From Microdochium bolleyi (lineage: Eukaryota; Ascomycota; Sordariomycetes; Xylariales; Microdochiaceae), in assembly GCA_001566295.1 (NCBI GenBank), contig KQ964256.1, positions 1 through 64,000 of the forward strand: a stretch of DNA of 64,000 nt, read 5' to 3'. The stretch's first letter is position 1; each line of letters opens with the position of its first letter. The notes beneath the pieces were generated by a model. The model ran no database searches. It was not told the DNA's origin and saw only the letters and a program-made list of their open reading frames with translations. The translations under genes and the position numbers were made by a program. This document shows positions 54,448-64,000 of this stretch, piece by piece.

Positions 54448-55200
54448 TCAGATGTTTGACCTGTCCCTCTTGACATGCTCCGAGGTCTTCGCAAAGTGCA
54501 TCCCCGCGGCAAAGTGGAATAGCTTGGCCGCGACCACAAACCGCTCCCGCTTCGAGTACTCGACCAGCCGGTCGTACATGTCGTCGAGCGGCACCATGAC
54601 CCGCTCGATGCGCTCTCCATCCTCGAGGCGTTGCTCCGGCAGGGCGTCGCTCTCGCCCAGCTTCACCTCGACCATGACAAGCTGCATGTTGGCGTTGGTC
54701 ATGCCCGGGTCGGCGGCTTGTATGGGGCTGACCGAAGTCACTGTGCAGTCGAAGCCCGTCTCCTCGCGGAACTCGCGGACGGCAGCCTGCTCGGCCGTCT
54801 CGTCGGCGTCGACAAGCCCGGCGGGCCACTCGACCGTGTAGGCATCCAGGGGAGGGCGGTACTGGATGACGAGCATGGTCTGTGGGGGGCGGGAGGGGTG
54901 GACAAAGATGTTGCCCATGGCGACGGCGTCGACGCCCGACTTGTCGCTGCGGGTCTTGCGGACGGCGACCTCCCAGGTGCGCGGGGTGCCGGCCTGGTCG
55001 GTGTACTCGAGCTTCTGGAGGGCGATCCAGCGCGAGTCTGTCGTCTGGAGGTCCGAGACGCGCGTGATGGCGGGCTCGCGGTCGGGCTGGGACATGGTGA
55101 AGGCGCGGGTTGGTGGCGGGGTTGCGAGGGGTCGTGGTGTGCGGGAGAAGAAGAGGTGGCGTGCCTGGAGCCGACTGGATCTGCTCAATGGTCGCAGCAT
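54448..55200 (-). CDS. Nudix hydrolase, ADP-ribose pyrophosphatase-like
   Basis: Single exon, 250 residues. The Nudix box is complete at 128-150 (GLVDADETAEQ then AAVREFREETGF), with the conserved Gly, Glu and REEx motif. Flanking sequence (VEWPAGLVDADE, PGMTNANMQLV) matches YSA1-type ADP-sugar diphosphatases, which cleave ADP-ribose to AMP and ribose-5-phosphate. The first 35 residues are Arg/Ser-rich without acidic residues and may be a mitochondrial presequence; a second in-frame Met at residue 36 (TMSQPD) could give a cytosolic form. The two starts could thus yield two locations. It is convergent with the FAD dehydrogenase. Confidence 0.9.
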   Translation of the reverse strand: MLRPLSRSSRLQARHLFFSRTPRPLATPPPTRAFTMSQPDREPAITRVSDLQTTDSRWIALQKLEYTDQAGTPRTWEVAVRKTRSDKSGVDAVAMGNIFVHPSRPPQTMLVIQYRPPLDAYTVEWPAGLVDADETAEQAAVREFREETGFDCTVTSVSPIQAADPGMTNANMQLVMVEVKLGESDALPEQRLEDGERIERVMVPLDDMYDRLVEYSKRERFVVAAKLFHFAAGMHFAKTSEHVKRDRSNI

Positions 55201-55779
55201 GTGGGGATGGCCTCGAGGTCTGTCTGGAGGAGTCGGGGTCGATGCTCGCGAGAGGGCTGTGCTCTGCTGATGCCGGTGTTGTAGCCAGTGTTCTCGGAAA
55301 AGACCAGCACTCGATGTACGTCACCGTCAGGGAAGTGGTGCCCTCCACGCAGTGCGGTGCCTCTCAAGCTAGCTAGGACCTACCTTAGGTAGCTGCCCCC
55401 ACCCTCCGCATTGTCCCGGGGTGAGGCTCCCAGGCTTGCATGCAACCAGCCCTCGGATGGATCCTCGTGTCACGATATGCAAAAGAGACCCAAGAAACAG
55501 ATTTCAGCGACGACGGGCCGCGTGGAGAGATCTTGATCTTGGTCCCAACGGGTGTGACTACCCGCTGTGCTTGTGACCTGCTGTGAGGCACCCGCGCAGA
55601 ACGACCCTGGACCAGACCCCGCGGTCCACGACGCGTCGGACCAGACGCGTCTCCCTCCAAGATCGGCACTTCAATCAAAGTCTCCAAGGAAGCAACTTTC
55701 CATCAAGACACCAGACAAACGATGACGTCGCCACGAGTAATATGACCAGGCATCGCCGTTCCTATGCATTTTGTTGCAG
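55201..55779. other. Intergenic region
   Basis: Between the Nudix start and the truncated pseudogene. No catalytic domain of the pseudogene's family is found here. An ATG at 55722 followed by a possible 43-nt intron could supply a five-residue leader to the pseudogene, but this is weak. Confidence 0.5.
55380..55392. promoter_or_regulatory. CTACC-TTA-GGTAG inverted repeat
   Basis: Perfect 5-bp arms around TTA. It shares TACCTTAGG with the hairpin at 52262-52278, suggesting a recurring intergenic element. It lies about 180 bp upstream of the Nudix start. Confidence 0.4.
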
Positions 55780-58294
55780 GCACCAACGCTCCTCAAACAG
55801 GTCTTCCAAGAGTGGAGCCGTGGCGTCCATGCCGACCGGCAGGTCAAGCGCAGCGATCGGAACTTGCCAACCTTCCTTGTACACAACTTCAGCCACGAAT
55901 ACACACTCGCAAGTCTCACTCTCGATAGCCTCAAGGGTACCGATCGAGTTCAGGCGGAAGCACTCAAGCTTGCAGCCGCTGCAACCGGCTCTATCCTCCT
56001 GCTAGCCACCGCGGAGCTCGAGATACAGAAAGACGAGGAAGACTACGGCGAGGGGTTCGAGACCGACCGACACACAACTCTCCAGAGCCTGAGGTCCCTC
56101 GACGGGGCCCACGTGGGCGACTTCAAGACCGAGTACGAGGACGACCATACTCTTAGACCACTTGTGTTTGACGAGGAAGATCCGGACGACGAAGAGCATG
56201 AAGGCTATACCGGGAATGAGGGCGCGCCAGCCACGTTTTGGTATAGAAAAGCCGTGAGTTTACGGGCTAGCCGCAACTTTCTATGACACGCTCTTCACTG
56301 ACAACCGGTTCTTGCCTAGGTGTGCATTCTCGTCCCAGAAGCTGCAGCCGACATGTTCATGTTTCAAGGCTCCAACTGCTGGAAGTGGGCCACTTCGAAG
56401 CTTCGGGATCTCTTGTCTTCAATCAGCGAGCAGCCGGCGCATCTCGACAGAATCGCCCGACTTAGCCAACACATACTTGGACAGTCGAAATCGCCGAGCA
56501 GTATCTTCGACCTACCGTACTCTGTCGGCTTCTACAGCGCCAAGGCTAATACCGAGCCGAACGCGGCGCAGCTGGCTTGCCACACACAGATCGCTCTGGC
56601 TGCACTCGAGATCGATAACATGGCACTTTTTGACGATGCAGTGAAGTGGAACGTTCGCGTGCTTACAGCTGAATGCTTCGAAAGGATGGGGGCCTTGATG
56701 GCACAGGCTGGACAAAACCAGCTCTTGACGAGGTGAGCCGGCAGAGTGTCGACGTCGGCACAAAGTGGTGGACCTGTTCAAGCTAACAGCATCTGCAGGA
56801 TAATCACTGGCCTGTCGCGTTTGCCGCTGCTCTTGTCGCGCTTCCAGTTCGTTCAGTGTGCTCTCACCGGCTTCGACACAGCAGCTGTCGGGGATTTGGA
56901 GGCAAAGAGACCTGCGAATCGCGAGCTTCTGGAGCATGAATGCTGCCACGCCGTTCTTGACGCCCCTGGTGGGCTAAGTAAGGAAGACGACGTGACAATT
57001 GCACGGATGCTAGTCAACCTTCCGGCCCAGGCAGAGATCACTAGGTATCTCATGGTTGATGCTGCCCCTTTTGACGATGTACTGGTGCTAACTTGTCGCA
57101 CAGAACACAGCTTGTCGACAAGCTCTTGGGCAAGTCGATCACGGCCCTGATCGGTTTTGTGCTTCACTGGCACGCGCAATCATGCACATACGAAGGGACT
57201 GATCACCACCAGATTCTGCTAAGAGTCTTGAACCTGATCTGGTCACGGTTCGACTCGGAGGGTCTATGTGGCAAGCTGATCTCGGATATCAACTGTGTGG
57301 CATCTGAAAGCGCACGGGTCGTGACTAGCGAAGATCTCAAACAACTATTGATTATTACCAGAGAACTCCGGAATGGCTCGGGAGACGCGAGCATGGCGAC
57401 ACTTGTGTTTGGTTACGACGAACAGCAGATCTCCGCGAAGCTCATCAAAGCGTGCGCGTCAGCTGACGCTTACGACTTGTTCGCCCTGTGGCTGGACTTC
57501 ACCGCGTTAGTTACTGCGAAGCAAGTCCCGTATCTGCTCACCACGGACGATGGCCGTCGGACCCTGCCGTTCAGATTTGTCAAAAGACAGTGCAGCTATA
57601 TGCCACGCTCTACATCGGCAAGAAGCCGGTGAAACCGACGGATTGGGTCAAGGCCAGGATAGGCACCTGCACTTGCGCCGACTGCGGGCTCGTAGATGCA
57701 TTCCTGGCCTCGCCTACGGAGCAAATAGCTAGGTTTCCGTTTGTACAACGCCGCCGCGATCATCTGGATCACGTCTTCAAGGACCCCTTGACATCATACA
57801 GCTACAAGTCCGGCAGGAGCGTCAAGCAAACTTTCGACTACAACATTCAAACTATCCAGACTGGCAGGCCATACACTTGGCAGATCACCAAATGCCACCG
57901 GGCTTACGACGAAAGGCTCAAGAAATGACAGAATCGGGTCGCAAATTCAGCCCTGACGTTCCAGAAGATGGGCCATCGTGAACCTCTGGCCTCGTTTGTA
58001 GGTACTGAAATGTCGTGCGCGATACACGGGCGAGACTGGGAGAAACTGCATATTGCCGTGAGCGAGGAGCAACAGCGCAGTGTAGCGGAGGATGGGCAAG
58101 GGGAGACAGGGCAAAGAGCAGTCCCGCCGTCCCGAGCACCATTAATGCCGTCCACGGGAGCTCTGAACTCCAAGCGACTCGCACCTGTGGGTGGTTTTGG
58201 CTCCGGACAGCCATCGAAACGCCTGGCCACCAGCAGCTTTGGGCCCGCCCGGACAAGCACTGTCATTGATCTAACCAGTGACAATGACGACTGA
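55780..58294 (+). pseudogene. 5'-truncated, nonsense-mutated gene of a fungal 2OG-Fe(II) oxygenase-type family
   Basis: Exons 55780-56253, 56320-56732, 56799-57044, 57104-57509 and 57575 onward join in one frame. The readable protein begins inside the family (HNFSHEYTLASLTLDSLKG, then an acidic region and EHEGYTGNEGAPATFWYRKA) and runs through a helical C-terminal part with CTCADCGLVDAFL and RPYTWQITKCHR. In related proteins this follows an N-terminal prolyl-4-hydroxylase-like oxygenase domain; no such domain lies upstream, where the Nudix gene begins. The frame meets TGA at 57926-57928 (after DERLKK), yet stays open and family-like for 122 more codons (QNRVANSALTFQK to VIDLTSDNDD). The missing start and domain plus the internal stop suggest a pseudogene. 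The splice at 57509/57575 has a weak donor. Confidence 0.6.
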
Positions 58295-58955
58295 GGGGAT
58301 ATTACATGCGAGGAAGCCTGTGGTGAGAACTTGCGGACGCAGAGATGAGTCACAAATCGGATTTTGGACAAACTTCGTGATGGGGCCACCTGCCTCTTGG
58401 TTGAAAATGCACACGACCGGGAATATCACTGCGGAGATAAGGCTAACCGCCGACGACGAACGCATACTGACGTGATCGTGGGGGGCTGCGTAACATAATT
58501 GGGCCGACAAGCAACACAGCTGCTACAACTCTTCGAGCACATGCCGTGTTTCAATGCCTCCAGCATGTGAATTGATACTCTTAAGAGATGGTAGATCCGC
58601 AAGATGCCGCCTCGCAGGGCAACGAGGCCGACACGCGACACGGGACTTGTCTGCAGCCGAGAAGCTGGTGATGGCGTGGTTGGTGAGCTCTTCAGCTCCT
58701 TGCTTACCCCTCAACCTCGGAGCGTGGGGTCGATGATAATCTCGTCATTCACAGTGCTTTCCCCGCAGCAGAGTCGAGCTTGCGGGTAAATGCTGCCTCT
58801 GTCATCTGTATAAATATCCGTACGGCATGCGCTCGAGTCTCGATTACTTCTCTATCCAAGACTTCTCCCACGAAAGAACACTCAGTACCCTCAACTCCCG
58901 CTCAACCCTGAAACTATTCTGAGCCCTCCCTCCCACACCAAGCACCTCTTACACG
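58295..58955. other. Intergenic region with AKR promoter
   Basis: No supported gene. It includes the TATA box of the downstream reductase and a long pyrimidine/CA-rich leader (about 58850-58950) typical of well-expressed fungal genes. Confidence 0.55.
58809..58816 (+). promoter_or_regulatory. TATA box of the aldo-keto reductase gene
   Basis: TATAAATA about 145 bp upstream of the ATG at 58956. Confidence 0.65.
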
Positions 58956-60269
58956 ATGCCCGACATCCCCTCTGGCCTCAAAGCCTCCCTCGAGGCTTCC
59001 AAGGTCGAGTACCGTCAGCTCGGCAAGAGCGGGCTCAAGGTCTCGGTGCCCATCTTTGGGTGCATGAGCTTTGGTGACTCCAAGGCAATGGACTGGGTCG
59101 TCGACGAGGAAGACGTGAGTGGCCCGTCTTCTCACCTGCGATAATCCGGCCGCCCTTATTCTTGAACATTGTCTGACCGAGTATGCCTTCTCCGTGCTTT
59201 CCAGGCCCTCCCGCTCCTCAAGGCCGCCTACGACCGGGGCATCAACACCTGGGACACCGCCAACGTATACTCGCAGGGCGCGTCCGAGATCATCGTCGGC
59301 AAGGCGCTCAAGAAGTACTCCATCCCGCGCGAGAAGGTCGTCATCGCGACCAAGTGCTTCTGGGCGCCCGGCGAGCAGCCGGACGTCCGGCACATTATGC
59401 ACAAGGACGCGCTCGAGAAGTCCAAGGACTACGTCAACAACTTCCACCTCTCGCGCACCGCCGTCTTCAACCAGGTCAATGCGAGCCTGAGGAGGCTCGA
59501 CGTCGAGTACATTGATCTCCTGCAGATCCACCGCTTCGACAGCAGCACCCCGCTTGAGGAGACGATGCGCGCGCTGCACGACCTCGTGCAGCAGGGCAAG
59601 GTCCGGTATATCGGCGCGAGTTCCATGTATGCGACCCAGTTCGCAAGGATGCAGTTCGTGGCGGAGAAGAATGGGTGTAAGTTGACTATTGGCTTTCCCG
59701 CTGGCTCACTCGCCTCTCTGCCAGCCCTCCCCTACCAACAGCAATGCGTACCTTCTTGTGGTGCATGCGACTTTGATATGGGCTCACGCTGACGTTTACC
59801 ACCCCTCATGTCAGGGACCAAGTTCATCTCCATGCAAAACCACTACAACCTGCTTTACCGCGAGGAGGAGCGCGAGATGATCCGCTTCTGCAACGACACG
59901 GGCGTCGGCATCATCCCCTGGGCGCCGCTGTGCCGCGGCCACCTGGCCCGCCCGCCCAGCGAGTTCGGCAGCACGACGCGCAGCAAGGCCGAGAAGGAGA
60001 ACCAGCCGGGTACGCACGGCACGAGCGAGCTGGACCAGCAGACCATCAAGCGTGTGCAGGAGATTGCCGAGAAGCACGGCGAGGGCTGGAAGATGAGCCA
60101 CGTCGCGCTGGCGTGGATCAACAAGCGCGTCACGAGCCCCATCATCGGCTTCTCGAGCGTCGCGAGGATCGAGGAGGCGATCGGCGCCAGGGGCAAGGTG
60201 CTGACGGACGAGGAGGAGAAGTATCTCGAGGAGCTGTACCAGCCCAAGCCCATTTCTGGGCATGCATAA
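58956..60269 (+). CDS. Aldo-keto reductase
   Basis: Three exons (58956-59114, 59205-59676, 59815-60269) give 361 residues. Catalytic tetrad in order: Asp70 and Tyr75 in NTWDTANVYSQG, Lys103 in VVIATKCFW, and His162 in IDLLQIHRFD. Other signatures are GCMSFGDS, VRYIGASSMYATQF, FISMQNHYNLLYREEE and the NADPH-contact GFSSVARIEEA. The closest group is the YakC/aryl-alcohol-dehydrogenase-like AKRs, which reduce aldehydes and ketones with NADPH in the cytosol. The pyrimidine-rich leader and TATA box suggest strong or inducible expression. Substrate unknown. Confidence 0.95.
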
Positions 60270-61376
60270 TGGGAGATGGGAGAATACACAAGATAGATAG
60301 CTCTCTCAAGGATCTGGGAGTCTGCCATCTTATACTCTAGAGGTAATCGCACTAGCAGCAAATAGTAACAAGGTGCTCGGGTATTTGTCTGCACAATTTC
60401 TGTCGTGATCTATCTATGTGTCATGCTTTTGCGGATTGGTGTGTGTGCCGCATCAGTGTGACACCCAGTTTGAAAACGGTACAGCAATATGTCTGACGAT
60501 GCTCTTCACTGCCAAGCAACGTCATCAGATCTTGCCAGCATCTGGTGGCGGGTAGGGACTGGTGCATGCACGAGTTTCTTGGGTATCTTCGTCAGGGGGC
60601 CCGAACGGAAGAGCAACCCACGAATCTGAATCATGATGCTGGTGCCACTGGTTGATCCGCTTCGGACCTGCGAGAGTCCTATTGGATGATCCCACGAGCA
60701 GCGGCGGATGTTCCACGAGCCCCCCATGCTCTACGAGAATTCAGCTGCATGGGTTGTGTCCTGCATCTGGCAATATTCCCGTGCCAGGACCGCCTGGGGC
60801 CGGGACGGACCGCTGCAAGTCCATGCACTTCCGACTGCCGCGGGCAAGACATAACGAGTTGTCGCGGGCAAGGCATGCAGGGATGGGACTCGTCAGCGGC
60901 ACACGCGTGGAGTTGGGTTGCATCTCGGCGCCACGGCGGCTGTCAGCGATACCGGCCACGAGGTATGATTGGATGGTTGGCTGGCAGGTTGGTTGCCGCC
61001 ATGTTGGCCGACCTGAGACAATGCTCGTAAGGCTGACAACCCGTGTCCCGAGGCAAGCTGGGTGTGGCTACCTGCAGGAAGAATCTGCAGTACCACGTCT
61101 GAAAAAGGCAGTCTTGCCCGAATCACTCTCGTTATTGATAGTATCAGTTGTGCACTTCCATCTGCAGCGGACCTGGCGTCCAGCATGTGGCTGTTCGGCA
61201 AGGTATGTGTGGGCTTCCCAGATCCCACAGGAGACAAGCCTACGAGGCTGTCTCCAAGCACTTATAAGAAGGTCGCCTGACCTGTTCCATGAGCTGACCC
61301 TGGCAGGAGAAAAGCGTTCCAAGTGGCCCTCCTTGTGCTGTGCTGCACCAGTCTCCCGAAGCCCGTCCTTGTCAAT
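60270..61376. other. Intergenic region
   Basis: 1.1 kb between the reductase and the P450. No supported gene. A TATAAG sequence at about 61263 lies 114 bp upstream of the P450 ATG. Confidence 0.5.
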
Positions 61377-63214
61377 ATGAGCAGGTTTCTTCTTCTCACT
61401 CTTGGTGCTGTCATCGTGGTGTGTGGAGGTTCCGCGGAAAATCAAGCATCAAACAACTACTTGGAGCTAATGGCATGACCACACCTACATAGATCGCGGC
61501 GTTCTACGCACGTCGAACCATCTACCGTCTGTACTTTCACCCGCTGGCAAAGTACCCTGGCCCACGCTTGGCCGCGATCAGCGAGGTAACTACAGAACAT
61601 GCTTTCCTTGTTGCGGGGTATCAAGACTTGCCCAGAAAAGTAACAATCAGCAGCTGTGGTATGCAAAGCTTTACCTAGATGGGTTATACCCCTGGACGTT
61701 GCACGATGCACACGTCAAGTATGGTACGGGTTTCTCATCACCCCGGAACCTCCACCTGTCAACCTGACACCACGAACCAGGCCCGGTCATCCGAATCGCT
61801 CCCGACGAACTGTCCTTCAGCTCGCCGCAGGCAGTCAAAGACATCTACGGTCCGCCCTCCAAGACCCATAAGCTCTTTCTGAAAAACATCAAGTTCTACG
61901 ACACGATCGACAACAATGTTCCACCTTCCCTCGTCTTCGAGACTGACCCGGAGGCGCACGCTAAGCGGCGGGCGATCCTGCTACCTGGGTTCCGCACCCA
62001 GTCTCTGCGCGACCAGGAGTTCCTCATACACGAGCACACTGACATGATGCTCGACAATTTTGGCGCGTGGATGAAGAAGTCACCCGACGGTAGCATCGAT
62101 ATGGAACAAGCGTTTGGGTGGCTGACCTTTGACATTATCGGTGCGTCGGCCACATCTATCCTGGTCCACCCTTGAATGTTGTGCCAGGTAACTGACCCGC
62201 ATACCTTCCCATCTAGCCCATCTTACCTTTGGTGAGTCCTTTGGCGCAGTCCGTGACGGCCGTGCCAACTCCTGGGTCTCCCTGTTTCTCGACGCGACCC
62301 ATGGATCCGTTCTGCTAGCCCTGCGGCATCGCCTGCCGATCATCAAGCCCCTGATAAAAATGATGCCCTGGCTATCCAGCGCCGTCCGAACGACGCTAAG
62401 GAACATGGCCAAGCACCAAACACGGACGCTGGACAAGGTGAGGAAGCGGGTGGCCATGGGCGATGTCGGTTTCGACGACTTTGTGCAAGGCGCTGTGAAT
62501 GACGGGAGCCTCACGGAGCCGGAGCTCGCGAGTGAGATGATGACCATGCTCATCGCTGGGGCCGAGACGTCAGCGACTCTTCTGGCGGGAGCGAGTCTGT
62601 AGTCCCGCTCCTTTCCTCATAGTAGCGTCGTATTGTTCGCAGACTGACTTAGTTTTTCCATAACAGCATGGTTTCTCGCCACTCACAAGCACGCCCTCGG
62701 CAGACTCCAGCACGAGGTCAGGACCAGCGTCTCGTCCTATGACCACCTCACGGGCGACGCCGTCGCCAGAATGCCATACCTGAATGCCGTGCTCGAAGAG
62801 TCCTTGCGACTATTCCCACCAATCGCCGGTGGCCCTCTGCGGGTCTCTCCCGGCGAGTTCGTCGACGGGATCTATATCCCTGCTGGCGTGGGTGTGTCGG
62901 CTCATATCTGGTACGTCCATCGGGATCCGGATCTAGTCCCGCGTCCCGACTCGTTCGAGCCGGAGCGCTGGCTTGGCGACGAAAACAGCGAGGAGAAGCC
63001 GTTCACGTTCCCGTTCCTCATGGGGCCCAGAGCCTGCATTGGGATCAACCTCGCATATCTCGAGATGCGTGTGGCCCTAGCCAAGATGGTGTACCGGTAC
63101 GACTTTGAGCTCGATGGAGAGCTGGCGCAAAGCGGCAGGGACTGGGTCAAGGAGTGCAGAGTGCTGACGCTCTGGAAGAAGCCGCCTCTGAAGATCAAGT
63201 TTCGGCCCGTGTAG
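61377..63214 (+). CDS. Cytochrome P450 monooxygenase
   Basis: Six exons (61377-61418, 61493-61585, 61651-61723, 61781-62140, 62217-62594, 62667-63214) join in frame to 497 residues. The N-terminus is a membrane anchor (FLLLTLGAVIV) followed by YRLYFHPLAKYPGPRLAA, the usual Pro-rich hinge. The I-helix oxygen-binding motif is AGAETSA, the K-helix ExxR is EESLR (Glu315/Arg318), the PERF-type motif is FEPERW, and the heme-binding loop is FLMGPRACIG with the ligand Cys394. It resembles fungal secondary-metabolism or detoxification P450s on the ER membrane. No backbone synthase gene is in the window, so a role in a metabolite cluster is not shown. Exon 1 is only 42 nt and its donor (GTG|GTGTGT) was chosen by frame. 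Confidence 0.92.
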
Positions 63215-63633
63215 GTGGAAAACGAGACGAGTCCAACTGGTGCAGATTTCTATACAAAAGTATGCATTGTTAGATTGTAGAGCGCTTCGGACAGAAGTTC
63301 TACTGCAGATAACTCCAGAATATTTACATTTGGCTGCCTCTTTCTTTGTGCGGCTTAAGTCGAATATCTGAAAGAGAGGTATAAAATGAGGTACTCCGTA
63401 CTCCAAAGTGCCACAATCATCATCCTGCCAGTCTCCTGCATCAATCTCATATCCTCTCTTGGCCAAAGACTCAAAAAAGCGGAAGTGCTCATGATATTAT
63501 TCCCACAGGCAGCAGGAAACATGTCAAATGGCATCCTCTGGAAGGGAATCACGATACCCAGCATAAGCTCTCGACAAACTCGATCACCGCTGGCACAGCT
63601 CCGGCTGTCGCGCGACTCGAATCTACGTACCTT
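63215..63633. other. Convergent intergenic region
   Basis: Between the P450 stop and the 3' end of the partial minus-strand gene. AT-richer, no coding signal. Confidence 0.6.
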
Positions 63634-64000
63634 CTAAGATCTCTGATTTGCCAGCAGAGAGTCACGGCGCCTGGCCTCCTCGTCGCCTCTACTCTTCTTA
63701 TTGCGTTGTTGGATAAATAGGCCCACACATGCTGCAATCAGCGAGAGTACGCCGACAACGATGCCGACAATCTCAGCGGGGCCCAGGGGCTTGTCGCCGG
63801 TGTTGTTGTTCGTGCTCGGAGGCGGCGAATTTGTTGCTGATCCAGTCGGGTTCGGCGACGCCTGCGTCGGGATTGACAGTGCCAAAGATGGCAGCGCGGT
63901 ATTTTGAGCAGAAGACACGGGTCTCGTTAACAGCGTATTCAGAGGATTGCTCGCCACGGAAGTGGGACTGCTTTGCGCTACAAGGGGCCAGAAACAGCAT
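63634..64000 (-). CDS. C-terminal part of a single-pass membrane protein (partial)
   Basis: The frame is open to the window edge and ends at 63634. There is no ATG in the visible part, so the gene starts beyond 64000. The readable part is a Ser/Thr/Pro/Asn-rich stretch (SIPTQASPNPTGSATNSPPP) followed by one transmembrane helix (EIVGIVVGVLSLIAACVGLF) and a short basic cytosolic tail (QRNKKSRGDEEARRRD). This layout is common in fungal surface proteins with a glycosylated stalk, such as Wsc- or Mid2-like sensors. The extracellular domain is not visible, so no family can be given. Confidence 0.7.
   Translation of the reverse strand, partial: CCFWPLVAQSSPTSVASNPLNTLLTRPVSSAQNTALPSLALSIPTQASPNPTGSATNSPPPSTNNNTGDKPLGPAEIVGIVVGVLSLIAACVGLFIQQRNKKSRGDEEARRRDSLLANQRS

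Noticed and set aside
61377..63214. P450, reductase and FAD dehydrogenase as a secondary-metabolite cluster
   Set aside because: No polyketide synthase, peptide synthetase, terpene or other backbone enzyme is present in the window, so there is no support for a biosynthetic cluster here.

Overview
The window is the end of a chromosome from a filamentous ascomycete (Pezizomycotina, most likely Sordariomycetes; genus not determined). It opens with a telomeric tract of CCCTAA units. The genes have short introns (about 45-135 bp) with GT-AG ends and CTAAC/CTGAC branch points, GC-rich third codon positions, and family content typical of these fungi: Zn2Cys6 factors, HET, CFEM/Pth11-type receptor, CBM1 esterase, AA7 oxidase, P450. 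I rebuilt gene models by joining exons until frame and family alignment agreed. No tRNA or rRNA gene, CRISPR array or intact transposon was recognised.

Region 1 (1-10133) is subtelomeric: telomere, AT-rich gene-poor DNA, three long C/G homopolymers, a telomere-proximal secreted protein with a glycine linker, a decayed FHA-domain gene and an intact seven-exon CFEM/rhodopsin-type receptor, then 3.5 kb without a recognisable gene but with a 25-bp inverted repeat.

Region 2 (10134-21843) is the most interesting part. Five genes are packed together: a Zn2Cys6 regulator, an isocitrate-lyase-like protein that has lost the catalytic KKCGH motif, an M20 amidohydrolase, an HpcH/HpaI aldolase-family protein, and a Dal5-type MFS permease. 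The four non-regulatory genes form two divergent pairs, and both divergent promoters carry near-identical 24-nt CGG-rich elements plus GATA sites. This looks like a self-contained, co-regulated gene cluster for importing and breaking down a carboxylate or amide substrate. The substrate is unknown.

Region 3 (21844-36584) holds a fungal OTT_1508-type deaminase-like gene, a C2H2 factor interrupted by an in-frame TGA, and a run of minus-strand genes: a secreted LVIVD-repeat protein, a secreted metal-dependent amidohydrolase, a catalase and a secreted AA7 oligosaccharide oxidase. It is followed by 3.6 kb without a supported gene, ending in an AAAAT microsatellite that contains an assembly gap of 10 Ns.

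Region 4 (40222-64000) holds a PLP-dependent ammonia-lyase-like enzyme, a homeobox/C2H2 factor, a CBM1 feruloyl-esterase-like enzyme, a HET-domain protein, an NRAMP metal transporter divergent from a probably peroxisomal FAD dehydrogenase, a Nudix hydrolase, a truncated and nonsense-mutated pseudogene of a 2OG-oxygenase-type family, an aldo-keto reductase, a P450 and the 3' end of a membrane protein. The gene set suits a plant-biomass-associated saprotroph or pathogen.
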